Source: Thermoproteus uzoniensis 768-20 (GTDB taxonomy: Archaea > Thermoproteota > Thermoprotei > Thermoproteales > Thermoproteaceae). Taken from it: a stretch of DNA of 64,000 nucleotides. Where the stretch lies: the NCBI RefSeq assembly GCF_000193375.1, contig NC_015315.1, forward strand, positions 1,558,622 through 1,622,621. The letters are read 5' to 3'. Both the position numbers and the translations under genes were made by a program. How positions within the stretch are numbered: position 1 is the stretch's first letter; the number at the start of each line of letters is the position of its first letter. The notes under the pieces are model-generated. The model was not told the DNA's origin. It did no database searches and saw only the letters and a program-made list of their open reading frames with translations. Positions 49,174-57,265 of this stretch are shown here, piece by piece.

Positions 49174-50561
49174 GTAGGCGTAGATCTACCCCGTTTTATT
49201 TCTGAGTACCTATACAAGGCCCACAGAGCCCGCGCGGCTCTTCTAGGCGAGTTGTATACGGGGACCTTGCCCTTGAGCCGCCTCTCTAGCTCCTTCACGG
49301 CGGGCGAGTTGCCTATGCTCACCACAACGATGGGCTTCCCCCGGCGCGTCGACTCTATTATATAGTCGGCCAGCCTCTCGTCGAGGCCGGGGGGATGTAT
49401 CAAAGCCGCGACCAGCACCATGTCGAAGTAATCGAGCGCGCGTTCCAGCGCGTTGGCGAAGTCCTCGTTGGTCGCGCCGCCTGTGAGATCTATGGGATTC
49501 CCCAAAGAGGCCAGAGGCGGGAGGACTCGTCTGAGCTCTTCTTCGAGGGCTTGCGGCGTCTTCGGCACCTTGAGCCCCTGCTCAAGCAAGAAGTCGGTCG
49601 CCTGCACGCCTATGCCGCCCGACGACGTCACGACGAGCGTGTTCGGCCCCTTCGGCAAAGGCAGGAGGGCCAGCGCTTGCGCCATGTCGAAGAGATCCAG
49701 TAGATCCTCCGCCTCGATAGCCCCCGCTTGTCTGAACAACGCCTTGTAGTACTCGTAGTTGCCCGCCAAAGCCGCCGTGTGTGACTTGGCGGCCCTCGCC
49801 GAATCCGCGCCGCGGCCCGCCTTGTAGACCAGGACAGGCTTATCTCTGGAGAACTCCTTAGCGGACCTCAAGAACTCCTCGACCTCCCTACGTCTCCTAA
49901 ACCCCTCGATGTACAGCGCCGCGACCTTCACGTAGTCGAGCCTCCTCAAGAGCCCTAGGATCTCCCCCTCGCCTATATCGGCCCTATTGCCCACGTTGAC
50001 AGCTAAACCTATGCCGATACCCTCTGCAGCCGCCCAATCCAAGATGGCCGTCATGACGGCGCCGCTCTGGCTTATAAAGGCGATGGGCCCTCCCGCAGGC
50101 CTTGCGGCCTTCTCCTCAGGCAAGAACATGGTGTCCAGCCCAACCTCGGCGTTGTAGACGCCGACGCAGTTGGGGCCCAGGACGCGCACTCCATATACGC
50201 CCGCGACGCGCGCGACCTCGGCCTCCAGCTCGGCGTTGCCCGCCTCCGCGAAGCCGCCGCTGACTATTACGGCGACCTTGACCCCCTTACGTCCGGCCTC
50301 CTCCAACACCCCCGGCACGGCCTTCGCCGGCACGGCAACTACGGCCATATCCACCTCATCCTCTATGTCCAGAACCGATCTGTAGAACTTCACGGTTCTT
50401 CCCTCTATTACTCCCTCGCCGTAGTTCGGATTTACTAGGTAGACCCTTCCCCTAAATCTCTTGATCAACTGCGCCGAGATCGTATAGCCTATGGTCCTAG
50501 GCTTTGCCGAGGCCCCAATCACCGCCACGGAGCCCGGCGATATAAGCGCCTGGAGCGTCAC
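49170..50561 (-). CDS. Acyl-CoA synthetase (ADP-forming), alpha subunit
   Basis: ADP-forming synthetases make ATP from acyl-CoA at the end of archaeal sugar and amino-acid breakdown. The 463-residue protein has a CoA-binding N-terminal domain (SVAVIGASAKPRTIGY) and an SQSGAVMTAILDW segment. The phosphorylated histidine is H261 in KSHTAALAG. The chain has only the alpha-type domains, so a separate ATP-grasp beta subunit must be encoded elsewhere. GTG 50561 has a TTAAAATAAAC box about 22-25 bases upstream. The SAM hydrolase gene is coupled to its end. Confidence 0.92.
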   Translation of the reverse strand: MTLQALISPGSVAVIGASAKPRTIGYTISAQLIKRFRGRVYLVNPNYGEGVIEGRTVKFYRSVLDIEDEVDMAVVAVPAKAVPGVLEEAGRKGVKVAVIVSGGFAEAGNAELEAEVARVAGVYGVRVLGPNCVGVYNAEVGLDTMFLPEEKAARPAGGPIAFISQSGAVMTAILDWAAAEGIGIGLAVNVGNRADIGEGEILGLLRRLDYVKVAALYIEGFRRRREVEEFLRSAKEFSRDKPVLVYKAGRGADSARAAKSHTAALAGNYEYYKALFRQAGAIEAEDLLDLFDMAQALALLPLPKGPNTLVVTSSGGIGVQATDFLLEQGLKVPKTPQALEEELRRVLPPLASLGNPIDLTGGATNEDFANALERALDYFDMVLVAALIHPPGLDERLADYIIESTRRGKPIVVVSIGNSPAVKELERRLKGKVPVYNSPRRAARALWALYRYSEIKRGRSTPT

Positions 50562-50573
50562 TGATGCGCCTAA

Positions 50574-50592
50574 TCAGTTTATTTTAACGTTG
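50574..50592. promoter_or_regulatory. Divergent promoter between acyl-CoA synthetase and rtcA
   Basis: GTTTATTTTAACG lies between starts only 41 bases apart. Each strand reads a TATA-like element at the leaderless distance, so the two transcripts must compete for overlapping factor sites. Confidence 0.5.
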
Positions 50593-50602
50593 ATTTAACA
50601 GC

Positions 50603-51658
50603 GTGCAGGCAGTTACCATAGACGGATCCTACGGAGAGGGGGGAGGACAGATCTTGAGGACGTCTCTGGCGCTATCCAGCCTGCTCTTGAGGCCCGTCGA
50701 GATATATAACATAAGGGCCAAGAGGCGCAACCCGGGCCTGCAACACCAACACCTGACAGCGGTGAGGGCGGCCGCCGCGTTGACAGACGCCGAAGTCGCC
50801 GGAGCCGAGATAGGATCCACCAGGCTCGTGTTCTCTCCGCGTAGCCGCAAATGCGGCGAGTTCTCCTTCGATATAGGGACGGCGGGAAGCGTCGGCCTCG
50901 TCGTACAGACCGTGTTGCCCGTCTTAATGTTTTCTCGGTGTAGATCCAAGATTACCATAAGAGGGGGCACCGACGTCCCCATGGCCCCTCCCGTGGACTA
51001 TTTGGCCAACGTCATGTTCAAGCTTCTGGCCCGTATGGGCGTGAGGGCCTCCATCAACCTAATAAGGAGGGGGCACTACCCGAGAGGGGGCGGGCTCGTC
51101 GAGTTGTCCGTAGAGCCGGTGGAGCGGCTCGCGCCAGTGTCGTGGAGGGAGAGGGGAGATATAAGGAGGGTCGCCGGGATCTCCCACGCGGTGAATCTGC
51201 CGCGCCACGTGGCGGAGAGACAGGCGAAGGCCGCCGAGGAGGCCTTGAGAGGGCTGGGCGTGCCCGTAGAGATAGCCGTGGAGCATCGACAGGACGGTCT
51301 AGGGCCCGGCTCTGGCGTGGTTCTGTGGGCTGAGACAGACAGAGGCTTAGTGTTGGGGGCGGACGCGCTGGGCGAGAGAGGAAAGCCTGCGGAGGCGGTC
51401 GGCAGAGAGGCCGCCGAGAAGCTCTTGAGGGAGATCTCGTCGGGCGCCGCCTTGGACGCCCATATGGGCGACATGATTATGCTCTACATGGCTCTGGCCG
51501 AAGGGCCCAGCGAGGCGTCGGTGTCAGAGATCACATCCCATTCGAGGACCAACGCCTATATAATAGAGAGGTTTCTGCCGGTTAAGTTCTCGCTAAAAGA
51601 CGGAAGGCCTGCGATTATCTCGGTCAACGGCGTAGGCTTTAGGGCCGGCCCATATTGA
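50603..51658 (+). CDS. rtcA: RNA 3'-terminal phosphate cyclase
   Basis: RtcA converts an RNA 3'-phosphate into a 2',3'-cyclic phosphate through an adenylated histidine. The 351-residue protein starts with [19 protein letters not shown] and has the substrate loop [16 protein letters not shown]. Its nucleophile is probably H287 in LDAHMGDMI, followed by [14 protein letters not shown]. Length is typical. GTG 50603 is about 22-25 bases after the divergent promoter. A guide RNA follows directly. Confidence 0.94.
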   Translation: MQAVTIDGSYGEGGGQILRTSLALSSLLLRPVEIYNIRAKRRNPGLQHQHLTAVRAAAALTDAEVAGAEIGSTRLVFSPRSRKCGEFSFDIGTAGSVGLVVQTVLPVLMFSRCRSKITIRGGTDVPMAPPVDYLANVMFKLLARMGVRASINLIRRGHYPRGGGLVELSVEPVERLAPVSWRERGDIRRVAGISHAVNLPRHVAERQAKAAEEALRGLGVPVEIAVEHRQDGLGPGSGVVLWAETDRGLVLGADALGERGKPAEAVGREAAEKLLREISSGAALDAHMGDMIMLYMALAEGPSEASVSEITSHSRTNAYIIERFLPVKFSLKDGRPAIISVNGVGFRAGPY

Positions 51659-51688
51659 TGATTTATAAGGATGTGGATCGTCCCCTAC

Positions 51689-51736
51689 GTGACGACGCTG
51701 AGCTACGCTGATCTGTGAAGAGTGGACACATGCTGA
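51689..51736 (+). ncRNA. Box C/D guide RNA (E)
   Basis: This has the best box set in the window: C GTGACGA (51689-51695), D' CTGA (51708-51711), spacer TCT, C' GTGAAGA (51715-51721) and D CTGA (51733-51736). Guides are CGCTGAGCTACG before D' and GTGGACACATG before D. The complement of the first, CGTAGCTCAGCG, looks like the D-arm region of a tRNA (GUAGCUCAGC). The plus-five rule would then mark a G at about tRNA position 10. TTTATAAGG (51662-51670) is the TATA, just after the rtcA stop. Box D runs into the TATA of the GTPase gene. Confidence 0.75.
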
Positions 51737-51760
51737 TTTATATAGGGACCATGTAGATCC

Positions 51761-52795
51761 GTGCGTTTCAACACGCCGTATGTATATTCGCCGGAGGAGC
51801 TGAAGAGCTACTTCTTCGGAGTGTACAAGTCCGCGGAGGCTAAAAGCCCCTCGACGGAGCCGGGCCTGGAGAGGTTGAGGCGGCTCGAGGCGGTGAGGAT
51901 CAAGAAATCGGCGAGGGGGCTGGCCGACGCTCTCAGGGAGATGGCCGTCTCTATGCCCTTCGTCAACGACCTGCACCCGTTCTATAGGGAGCTCTTGGAG
52001 CTGGGAGTGGGGATCGCAAAGTACAAACACGCGTTGGGCAAGATAGGCAATGCGGCCGTGGCGATTAAGTCGATCTCCGGAGAGGCCCTTATGGCTCTGA
52101 GAACAGCGTACTCAAAGGAACAGATATACCGGATCAGGAAAGCCTACATAGCGAGGGTAGTCGACTTGATAGAGGACTTGGCGCCCGAGCTGGAGACAGC
52201 TAAATCCGCCGCGGCTTTTCTGAGGAGACTGCCCGACGTGGATCCAGATCTATTCACAGTCGTGGTGGCGGGCGCCCCCAACGTGGGCAAGAGCAGCTTG
52301 GTGGGCTGCCTCTCGACCGCGAAGCCTAAGGTAGCCGAATACCCGTTCACCACGAGACAGATCCACGTGGGCCACATATTCGTCAGAGGAGACAGAATTC
52401 AGGTAATCGATACGCCGGGCCTGCTGGACAGACCCTTCGACGAGATGAACAAGATAGAGCTACAGGCCGTGCTGGCCTTGAGATATCTCGCCAAGGTCGT
52501 GGTGTTTCTCGTAGATCCCACCCACTACGGCGGCTTCGATCTCTCTATTCAGATAAATATTTTTAATAGTATTAAAAATAATTTTAATATACCTATTATA
52601 ATAGTTATAAATAAAATAGATTTGGCTAATGACGACGATATAAAGAAAGCCGAGGAGCTGTTCGGGGAGATCCGCATAAGGATCTCCGCCAAGACGTGCT
52701 CGGGCGTCGAGGAGCTGAAAGCGAGGATCTTGGAGGACTACTACGTGCCCTATATGTTGCAGAAGCTGAGACAGATCCGCGCCGCCGAGCGGTGA
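51761..52795 (+). CDS. NOG1-like GTP-binding protein
   Basis: Nog1 acts in large ribosomal subunit assembly. The 344-residue protein has a long helical N-terminal domain (1-160) and a GTPase domain: G1 GAPNVGKSS (171-179), G2 FTTRQIHVG, G3 DTPGLLDRP and G4 NKID. The stretch between G3 and G4 (52,545-52,625) is coded by an AT-rich patch in which only 5 of 60 bases are G or C. All six Asn codons there are AAT, although AAC is used elsewhere in the gene. GTG 51761 is 25 bases after box D of guide RNA E. Confidence 0.9.
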   Translation: MRFNTPYVYSPEELKSYFFGVYKSAEAKSPSTEPGLERLRRLEAVRIKKSARGLADALREMAVSMPFVNDLHPFYRELLELGVGIAKYKHALGKIGNAAVAIKSISGEALMALRTAYSKEQIYRIRKAYIARVVDLIEDLAPELETAKSAAAFLRRLPDVDPDLFTVVVAGAPNVGKSSLVGCLSTAKPKVAEYPFTTRQIHVGHIFVRGDRIQVIDTPGLLDRPFDEMNKIELQAVLALRYLAKVVVFLVDPTHYGGFDLSIQINIFNSIKNNFNIPIIIVINKIDLANDDDIKKAEELFGEIRIRISAKTCSGVEELKARILEDYYVPYMLQKLRQIRAAER

Positions 52796-52798
52796 GCT

Positions 52799-52848
52799 TC
52801 AGCAGTTCCAGCGTCGGCGATATGGCGCCCCTAATGCCTTGTCATCAC
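52799..52848 (-). ncRNA. Candidate box C/D guide RNA (F)
   Basis: On the minus strand a perfect box C GTGATGA (52842-52848) and a perfect D CTGA (52799-52802) span 50 bases. GCTGGAACTG precedes box D and CAAGGCATTAGG follows box C. Inner boxes are not clear. The TATA read on this strand (ATAATTAATTTA, 52866-52877) is about 26 bases upstream, inside the last codons of the gene that ends at 52855. Confidence 0.5.
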
Positions 52849-52854
52849 CAGAGC

Positions 52855-53175
52855 CTATCTGCCCGCAACTAAATTAATTATATCGCCGAGGCTCCGCACC
52901 TCGTAGGTCGAACACTTCTCCATAGCGGCCGCCTCCTCCACGCTTATGTCGTTATACATACGCACTGGGAAGTCCATGTTATCGGCCGACAGAGCTCTCA
53001 AATCTGCGAGAAACACAGAGGCGGAGCCGCCTCTGGCCAAGACCACGAGCTTCCGCGAGCGGATCCTGGCGTACCTCAAAACTTGCTTGGTCCAATCGTT
53101 CGGCCTATCCCGCGAGTAGTCCACCTCGAGTATTAGGCAATCGGCCTTCTTAGACCCTTCTGCCCTTACGGCCAT
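52855..53175 (-). CDS. Hypothetical protein downstream of S11
   Basis: The 106-residue protein shows alternating strands and helices like a small Rossmann-like fold ([40 protein letters not shown]). It overlaps the end of the S11 gene by 26 bases, so it is translated from the ribosomal-protein message. I do not recognise the family. The AT-rich codons at its 3' end double as the promoter of guide RNA F. Confidence 0.6.
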   Translation of the reverse strand: MAVRAEGSKKADCLILEVDYSRDRPNDWTKQVLRYARIRSRKLVVLARGGSASVFLADLRALSADNMDFPVRMYNDISVEEAAAMEKCSTYEVRSLGDIINLVAGR

Positions 53176-53575
53176 GCGGAGGCCTTATGGTGTCGTGCGG
53201 TATCGGCGTTACGTCCTCTATCCTGCCGATCACTAGACCGGCTCTGGCCAACGCCCTTATGGCCGCACTAGCGCCGGGCCCCGGCACCTTCATGCCGTAG
53301 CCGCCGGGCCCCCTCACCTTTATATGCACCGCGTTGATGCCTCTAGCCAGAGCCAGCTGGGCCGCCTTGTAGGCCGCTTGCATCGCGGCCCAAGGAGATG
53401 GCTTGTCCTTGTCGGCCTTGACCACCTGGCCTCCGCTGACTCTCGCCACCGTCTCGGCCCCCGTCAGATCCGTTATGGTTATGATTGTGTTATTGCTACT
53501 GGAGTATATCCAAGCTATGCCCCAGCGCAATTTCTGGGGCTTGGCCTCCGTGGTTGGCTGCTCGCCGGCAGACAC
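53150..53575 (-). CDS. rps11: 30S ribosomal protein S11
   Basis: S11 sits on the platform of the small subunit. The 141-residue protein has [22 protein letters not shown] and the conserved [28 protein letters not shown], then [12 protein letters not shown] at the end. In many archaea S11 is with S13, S4 and rpoD; here it stands apart from rpoD (37 kb). GTG 53575 is about 25 bases after a TATA, with an inverted repeat between them. Confidence 0.96.
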   Translation of the reverse strand: MSAGEQPTTEAKPQKLRWGIAWIYSSSNNTIITITDLTGAETVARVSGGQVVKADKDKPSPWAAMQAAYKAAQLALARGINAVHIKVRGPGGYGMKVPGPGASAAIRALARAGLVIGRIEDVTPIPHDTIRPPHGRKGRRV

Positions 53576-53579
53576 AAAG

Positions 53580-53593
53580 GGGGGTTATCCCCC
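53580..53593 (-). promoter_or_regulatory. Inverted repeat between the TATA and start of rps11
   Basis: On the minus strand the order is GTATATTAACG (TATA), then GGGGG-ATAA-CCCCC, then GTG. The repeat occupies the space between TATA and transcription start, where a bound repressor would block polymerase. It could also simply be chance in a short sequence. Confidence 0.4.
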
Positions 53594-53623
53594 GTTAATA
53601 TACTTTGCTACCGCTACTGCGCG

Positions 53624-53956
53624 TCAAGACTGGGCCCAACTGGGCGCCTCGGACGCAACTGCCGACGCCGCTATCGCGGCCACCACCTTCTCGTAGTCGC
53701 CCCTCACCCTAAAGACCTTGACCCTCGACGACTCTCCGTATATCAGCTCGGCGCTCAGCCCAATCCTCTCGAAAAATCTATAGGCAGCCGCCACGTCTCT
53801 GAGAGGCACCTCCTCGCACGCGTATAGGACCAGGTCGGCGCCCTCGACGGCCAGCCTCTCCTCGCCGTCGGGACAGCCCTTGACCACGACAAGCCTTAGA
53901 TATATCCCCTCCGGCGTGTGCCACGCGTTGTGCTCTACGACAGTCCTTACGTCCAT
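53624..53956 (-). CDS. Hypothetical protein coupled to the eight-CBS gene
   Basis: The 110-residue protein is an alpha/beta protein (IYLRLVVVKGCPDGEERLAV, ADLVLYACEEVPLRDVAAAY, SRVKVFRVRGDYEKVVAAI) with no motif I can name. Its ATG shares a base with the stop of the CBS gene, so the two are made together. It may be the partner or target of the CBS sensor. Confidence 0.6.
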   Translation of the reverse strand: MDVRTVVEHNAWHTPEGIYLRLVVVKGCPDGEERLAVEGADLVLYACEEVPLRDVAAAYRFFERIGLSAELIYGESSRVKVFRVRGDYEKVVAAIAASAVASEAPSWAQS

Positions 53957-55896
53957 TACGCCTTCTCCTCCACCTTCTTGGCCGTCTCCGACTTAAACGC
54001 AACGTAGGACCTCGCCAGATCGCGAACTATGTCGAAGCCAGTCAAGACGCCGACCAGCCGACCTTGTTGGTCGAGTACAGCCAGCACTCCGTGTTGCAAC
54101 AGCAGTCTGGCGGCTTCCTTGGACTTTAGCGTAGGCGGCACCGACGGCGGCGGGTCGTCGGCTATGTCGAGCGCCGTGAGCGTGCCCGCCTTGGGGTATC
54201 TCAACCTGCCCGATCCCTCCCTCCTCGACCCGCTTTTGGTGACCACGAAGACGCGCTCGCCTCTGAGGCTCTCCTCTATCGGCGTCAACGACAGCTTGTT
54301 GTCGACCACGGCGCCCTTTATGTCGCCGCCCTCGGCGACTAGCACGCCGTCTAGCTCGTATTTCTTCATTACCTCCACAACGTGGGATACGCTGTGCATG
54401 GGGTTGACGACCGCTATGTCGGCAGGCGTCATCAGCTCGGCCACCGTGGCGTCCTCCCTCCCCCTATCGGCGTAGGCCTTGACCAAGTCGTCCCTAGTCA
54501 CTATGCCCAGAGGCTCGCCCGATCCGCCCACCACGAGGACGTAGTCCAGCCCAGATGAGAGCATGGCGTACGCGATCTCCTCGGCCGATGCATCGGCGGC
54601 AAGCTTCGGCACGTCCACCTTCATGAGCTCGGACGCCGTCCCCTCCTCTCTCAACACCTTGGCCTGTTCGCCGGGCATCACGCTCTCCTTCAACACGAGC
54701 CTCTTCCCCTTCTGGACTTTCCAATATCCCAGAGACCTCTCGGCGAGGTAGAACAACAGATCGCGCCTGGAGATGAAGCCAACGGTGTTTCCGTCCTCGT
54801 TCGCCACGGCGACGACAGGGGCCCCAGTCCTCACCATCACGCGCCTCACGTGCGATACGCTGTCCAGGAGGCCTACGGTAGGTATGTCGGTCCTCACGAG
54901 CTCGCGGGCTCTGATGCCGGTCGCGAACTTGACGGGCTTCGCGGCGGCCTCCCTCGGCCTAGCCTCGACGGCCTCAGATATGGGCCTCTCGGGCTCCACG
55001 TCTTCTCTGCCCTCCTTAGGCCCCTCGAAATACGCTCTGAGGACGTCCCAAGCCGTCACAGCCCCGACGGGCCTCCCATCCTTGTCCACGACCGGAAGCA
55101 CGTACACGCCTAGAGACGCCATTGCGTTGGCGACGTCCTCCACAGACGTCCTGGGAGACGCGGCGGGCACGCCGGTCGACTCTAGAGCCCTCACATTCAG
55201 CTGTTGGGACCCCTCGGAGGACCCCCTGCTGGCCCCCTTGCCGAAAAGGGGGCGGGGCTCCCTTCTGGGCCTCAGCCATATAGAGGACTTGACGAAATCC
55301 CACACTGTCAACACGCCTGAAACCACGCCGTTGACGTTGGCGACCACAGCCCCCTCTATCTCGCCTCCCGCGAGCTTCTTCGCCGGCTTATCCACGGGAT
55401 CTCCCTCCTTCGCCAAGACGACGGATTCCCCAAATGCGCTGTACACCGCATTTACGGATCTCGCCTTGGGCTTCATGTGCCTTACGGCCTCGAGGAGCCC
55501 GCGGAGGGTCGCTATACCTAGATATTTCCCGTCCTTATCCACCACGACGGCCCCAGGGGCTTTCCTCTCCTTCAGCAGTTTGTACAGATCCTCGACAGAC
55601 GCATCCGCCTGCACGAAGACGGCGTTGTTGACTATATCGCCCACTCTTCTGTCGTCGGACCTATCCTTAAGCAGGAGGATCGACTGTGGGTATACGACTC
55701 CTTCCACCACGTCGACAAACGCGTTCTTGAATACCGGGAACATGTCGTGCGGAAACTCCCGGAAGTAGCGCCACACGGCCTTCAGAGTGTGGGTCGGGAC
55801 TATCCTGACGGCGGGGAACTCGATTATATCCTTGACGAGCTTCGGGGGCGCGACCTCGGCGCCCCTCTCGGCGAGCTTCGCTTCGATCTTCTCCAT
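53956..55896 (-). CDS. Protein with eight CBS modules
   Basis: By eye I count eight CBS repeats (four Bateman pairs) in 646 residues and no effector domain. Good examples are VEDLYKLLKERKAPGAVVVD, VEDVANAMASLGVYVLPVVD, VSHVRRVMVRTGAPVVAVAN, AEEIAYAMLSSGLDYVLVVG and VSHVVEVMKKYELDGVLVAE, each followed by a VGxxT-type turn. The first two repeats are degenerate. CBS pairs bind adenine nucleotides, so this looks like a multi-site energy or AdoMet sensor. It is coupled to a small hypothetical gene downstream. Confidence 0.82.
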   Translation of the reverse strand: MEKIEAKLAERGAEVAPPKLVKDIIEFPAVRIVPTHTLKAVWRYFREFPHDMFPVFKNAFVDVVEGVVYPQSILLLKDRSDDRRVGDIVNNAVFVQADASVEDLYKLLKERKAPGAVVVDKDGKYLGIATLRGLLEAVRHMKPKARSVNAVYSAFGESVVLAKEGDPVDKPAKKLAGGEIEGAVVANVNGVVSGVLTVWDFVKSSIWLRPRREPRPLFGKGASRGSSEGSQQLNVRALESTGVPAASPRTSVEDVANAMASLGVYVLPVVDKDGRPVGAVTAWDVLRAYFEGPKEGREDVEPERPISEAVEARPREAAAKPVKFATGIRARELVRTDIPTVGLLDSVSHVRRVMVRTGAPVVAVANEDGNTVGFISRRDLLFYLAERSLGYWKVQKGKRLVLKESVMPGEQAKVLREEGTASELMKVDVPKLAADASAEEIAYAMLSSGLDYVLVVGGSGEPLGIVTRDDLVKAYADRGREDATVAELMTPADIAVVNPMHSVSHVVEVMKKYELDGVLVAEGGDIKGAVVDNKLSLTPIEESLRGERVFVVTKSGSRREGSGRLRYPKAGTLTALDIADDPPPSVPPTLKSKEAARLLLQHGVLAVLDQQGRLVGVLTGFDIVRDLARSYVAFKSETAKKVEEKA

Positions 55897-55915
55897 AGAA
55901 TCTTACGAAGCACCA

Positions 55916-57232
55916 CTATAAATATCCATGGACCGGCGACCCGGCGACATATCCTACATATTCATATTTATTGATCTTATCTATATATTTATCGAGAAAG
56001 TTCGAGAAACGCCCACTAATAGGGCCCACTACTATATACGATTCCCCTTTTATTATATCTATAGTTTTAGTTATTAATATAATATTATTAACCTCAAGTT
56101 CTTTTAATATATTAAATATTTTTCTAGAGTAGGTTATGATAAAACCACCATATTTTAGGTACAACAGATACGAGATCAGCACAGACTTCGGATCGTCGCC
56201 GAGCACCACCGGGTACCTCAGATCCGGCCACGAGCTCAACCCGCCCACCAAATCCCTCAAAACCGGCGCGCCCGGTATCTGAGGATCTATGCGCCGGGCG
56301 CCGCCCGACTTGATATATGTATACACCTCTTCAAACACCTCGCGGCTCGCGAGCCCGTAGAGCCCCATGACGGCGGCCACGGCCCTAGCCGCCTTGTCGG
56401 CGGGCGCGTCGAAGAGGTTAGCGGTCGTCGAGGGGGCGCCGCGCGGCGACAGTATATACGTCTTGCCCAGCCTATTCGCGATCCTCTCGGCGATCTCGTC
56501 ATTCGTCACGACCACAAGCGGCGTCTCCACAGATCCCAGCTCCGGGAACAGTAGGTACAGATACTCGTCGAGCAACTTCTCGAACTCTCTCCGCGCGCTG
56601 TCCCCTGTTTTGACCGATAGGGGCAGACACCGGAGGGCCCTACAGCGGTACAGCAAGGCCTCGCTCGGCGAGAAGAAGACTAGTTCGCCGTCTGCCGCGG
56701 CGCCTCCGCGGGCCAGCGCGTAGAACGAGTCGGGCCCCTTAACTATCACCTTATGCCCCGCTAGGGCCTTAAGCGCCTCTGCGGGGCTGGTCGCCGTTGT
56801 ATATATCCTCACCAAGCCGCCTCTGCTTGCCTTAAGTCCAGCGAGGTAGCCTAGTGCTATAGCCGCCGCCAGCGCCAGGAGCCTTGGAGCGCCAGCTATA
56901 GGCAACTCGACCGCCAGCCCGAACAAGGAGAGCGACAGCGCTATTTGGGGATAGAACGGCGCCAACATAACGGAGGCGATACCCAACAGCAGGGCGAACA
57001 CCTTAGCCGCAGACACCGCGCGTATCAGGATAATGGCGATCAGCGACAGCAGTGCGGCGGCTACGGCCTCTCTTTCTATTCCGCTATATATCCTGTACAG
57101 CTTTATGTATATTCTTATTCTATTAAAAAATAAAATAATAAACAAAATTAAAATTATTAAAAATATATTATGAAATATTATAAATAATATAAGTAGAAGT
57201 AATGAAATTAGCAACAAGCGCCTTACGCCCAC
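55916..57232 (-). CDS. Hypothetical membrane protein
   Basis: The 438-residue protein has four to five transmembrane helices in the first 135 residues and a soluble alpha/beta C-terminal domain. Both ends lie in very AT-rich patches: 57,100-57,230 codes the first helices (LILFIIFHNIFLIILILFII), with 2 of 60 bases G or C in one stretch, and 55,960-56,130 codes the last 60 residues. The middle has normal GC. GTG 57232 is about 25 bases after CGATATATACGG, a TATA that crosses the promoter of the divergent GTPase gene. No family is recognised. Confidence 0.6.
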   Translation of the reverse strand: MGVRRLLLISLLLLILFIIFHNIFLIILILFIILFFNRIRIYIKLYRIYSGIEREAVAAALLSLIAIILIRAVSAAKVFALLLGIASVMLAPFYPQIALSLSLFGLAVELPIAGAPRLLALAAAIALGYLAGLKASRGGLVRIYTTATSPAEALKALAGHKVIVKGPDSFYALARGGAAADGELVFFSPSEALLYRCRALRCLPLSVKTGDSARREFEKLLDEYLYLLFPELGSVETPLVVVTNDEIAERIANRLGKTYILSPRGAPSTTANLFDAPADKAARAVAAVMGLYGLASREVFEEVYTYIKSGGARRIDPQIPGAPVLRDLVGGLSSWPDLRYPVVLGDDPKSVLISYLLYLKYGGFIITYSRKIFNILKELEVNNIILITKTIDIIKGESYIVVGPISGRFSNFLDKYIDKINKYEYVGYVAGSPVHGYL

Positions 57233-57262
57233 ATATTAAAATACTGAGCCGTATATATCGTC
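57232..57262. promoter_or_regulatory. Crossed divergent TATA boxes
   Basis: The gap between GTG 57232 (minus) and GTG 57266 (plus) is 33 bases. The plus-strand box (CATATTAAAATAC, 57232-57245) lies at the minus-strand start codon. The minus-strand box (about 57250-57262) lies just before the plus-strand start. Each promoter therefore occupies the other gene's start, so the two are unlikely to fire at once. Confidence 0.55.
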
Positions 57263-57265
57263 TAC

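Noticed and set aside
51655-51701. A second guide RNA starting at TTGATGA right after rtcA
   Set aside because: These bases are better explained as the TATA region (GATTTATAAGG) of guide RNA E, whose complete box set follows.
54029-54475. Long plus-strand frames across the eight-CBS gene
   Set aside because: They are shadows on the opposite strand caused by high GC; their translations are Ser/Thr/Pro-rich without motifs, unlike the clear CBS repeats on the minus strand.
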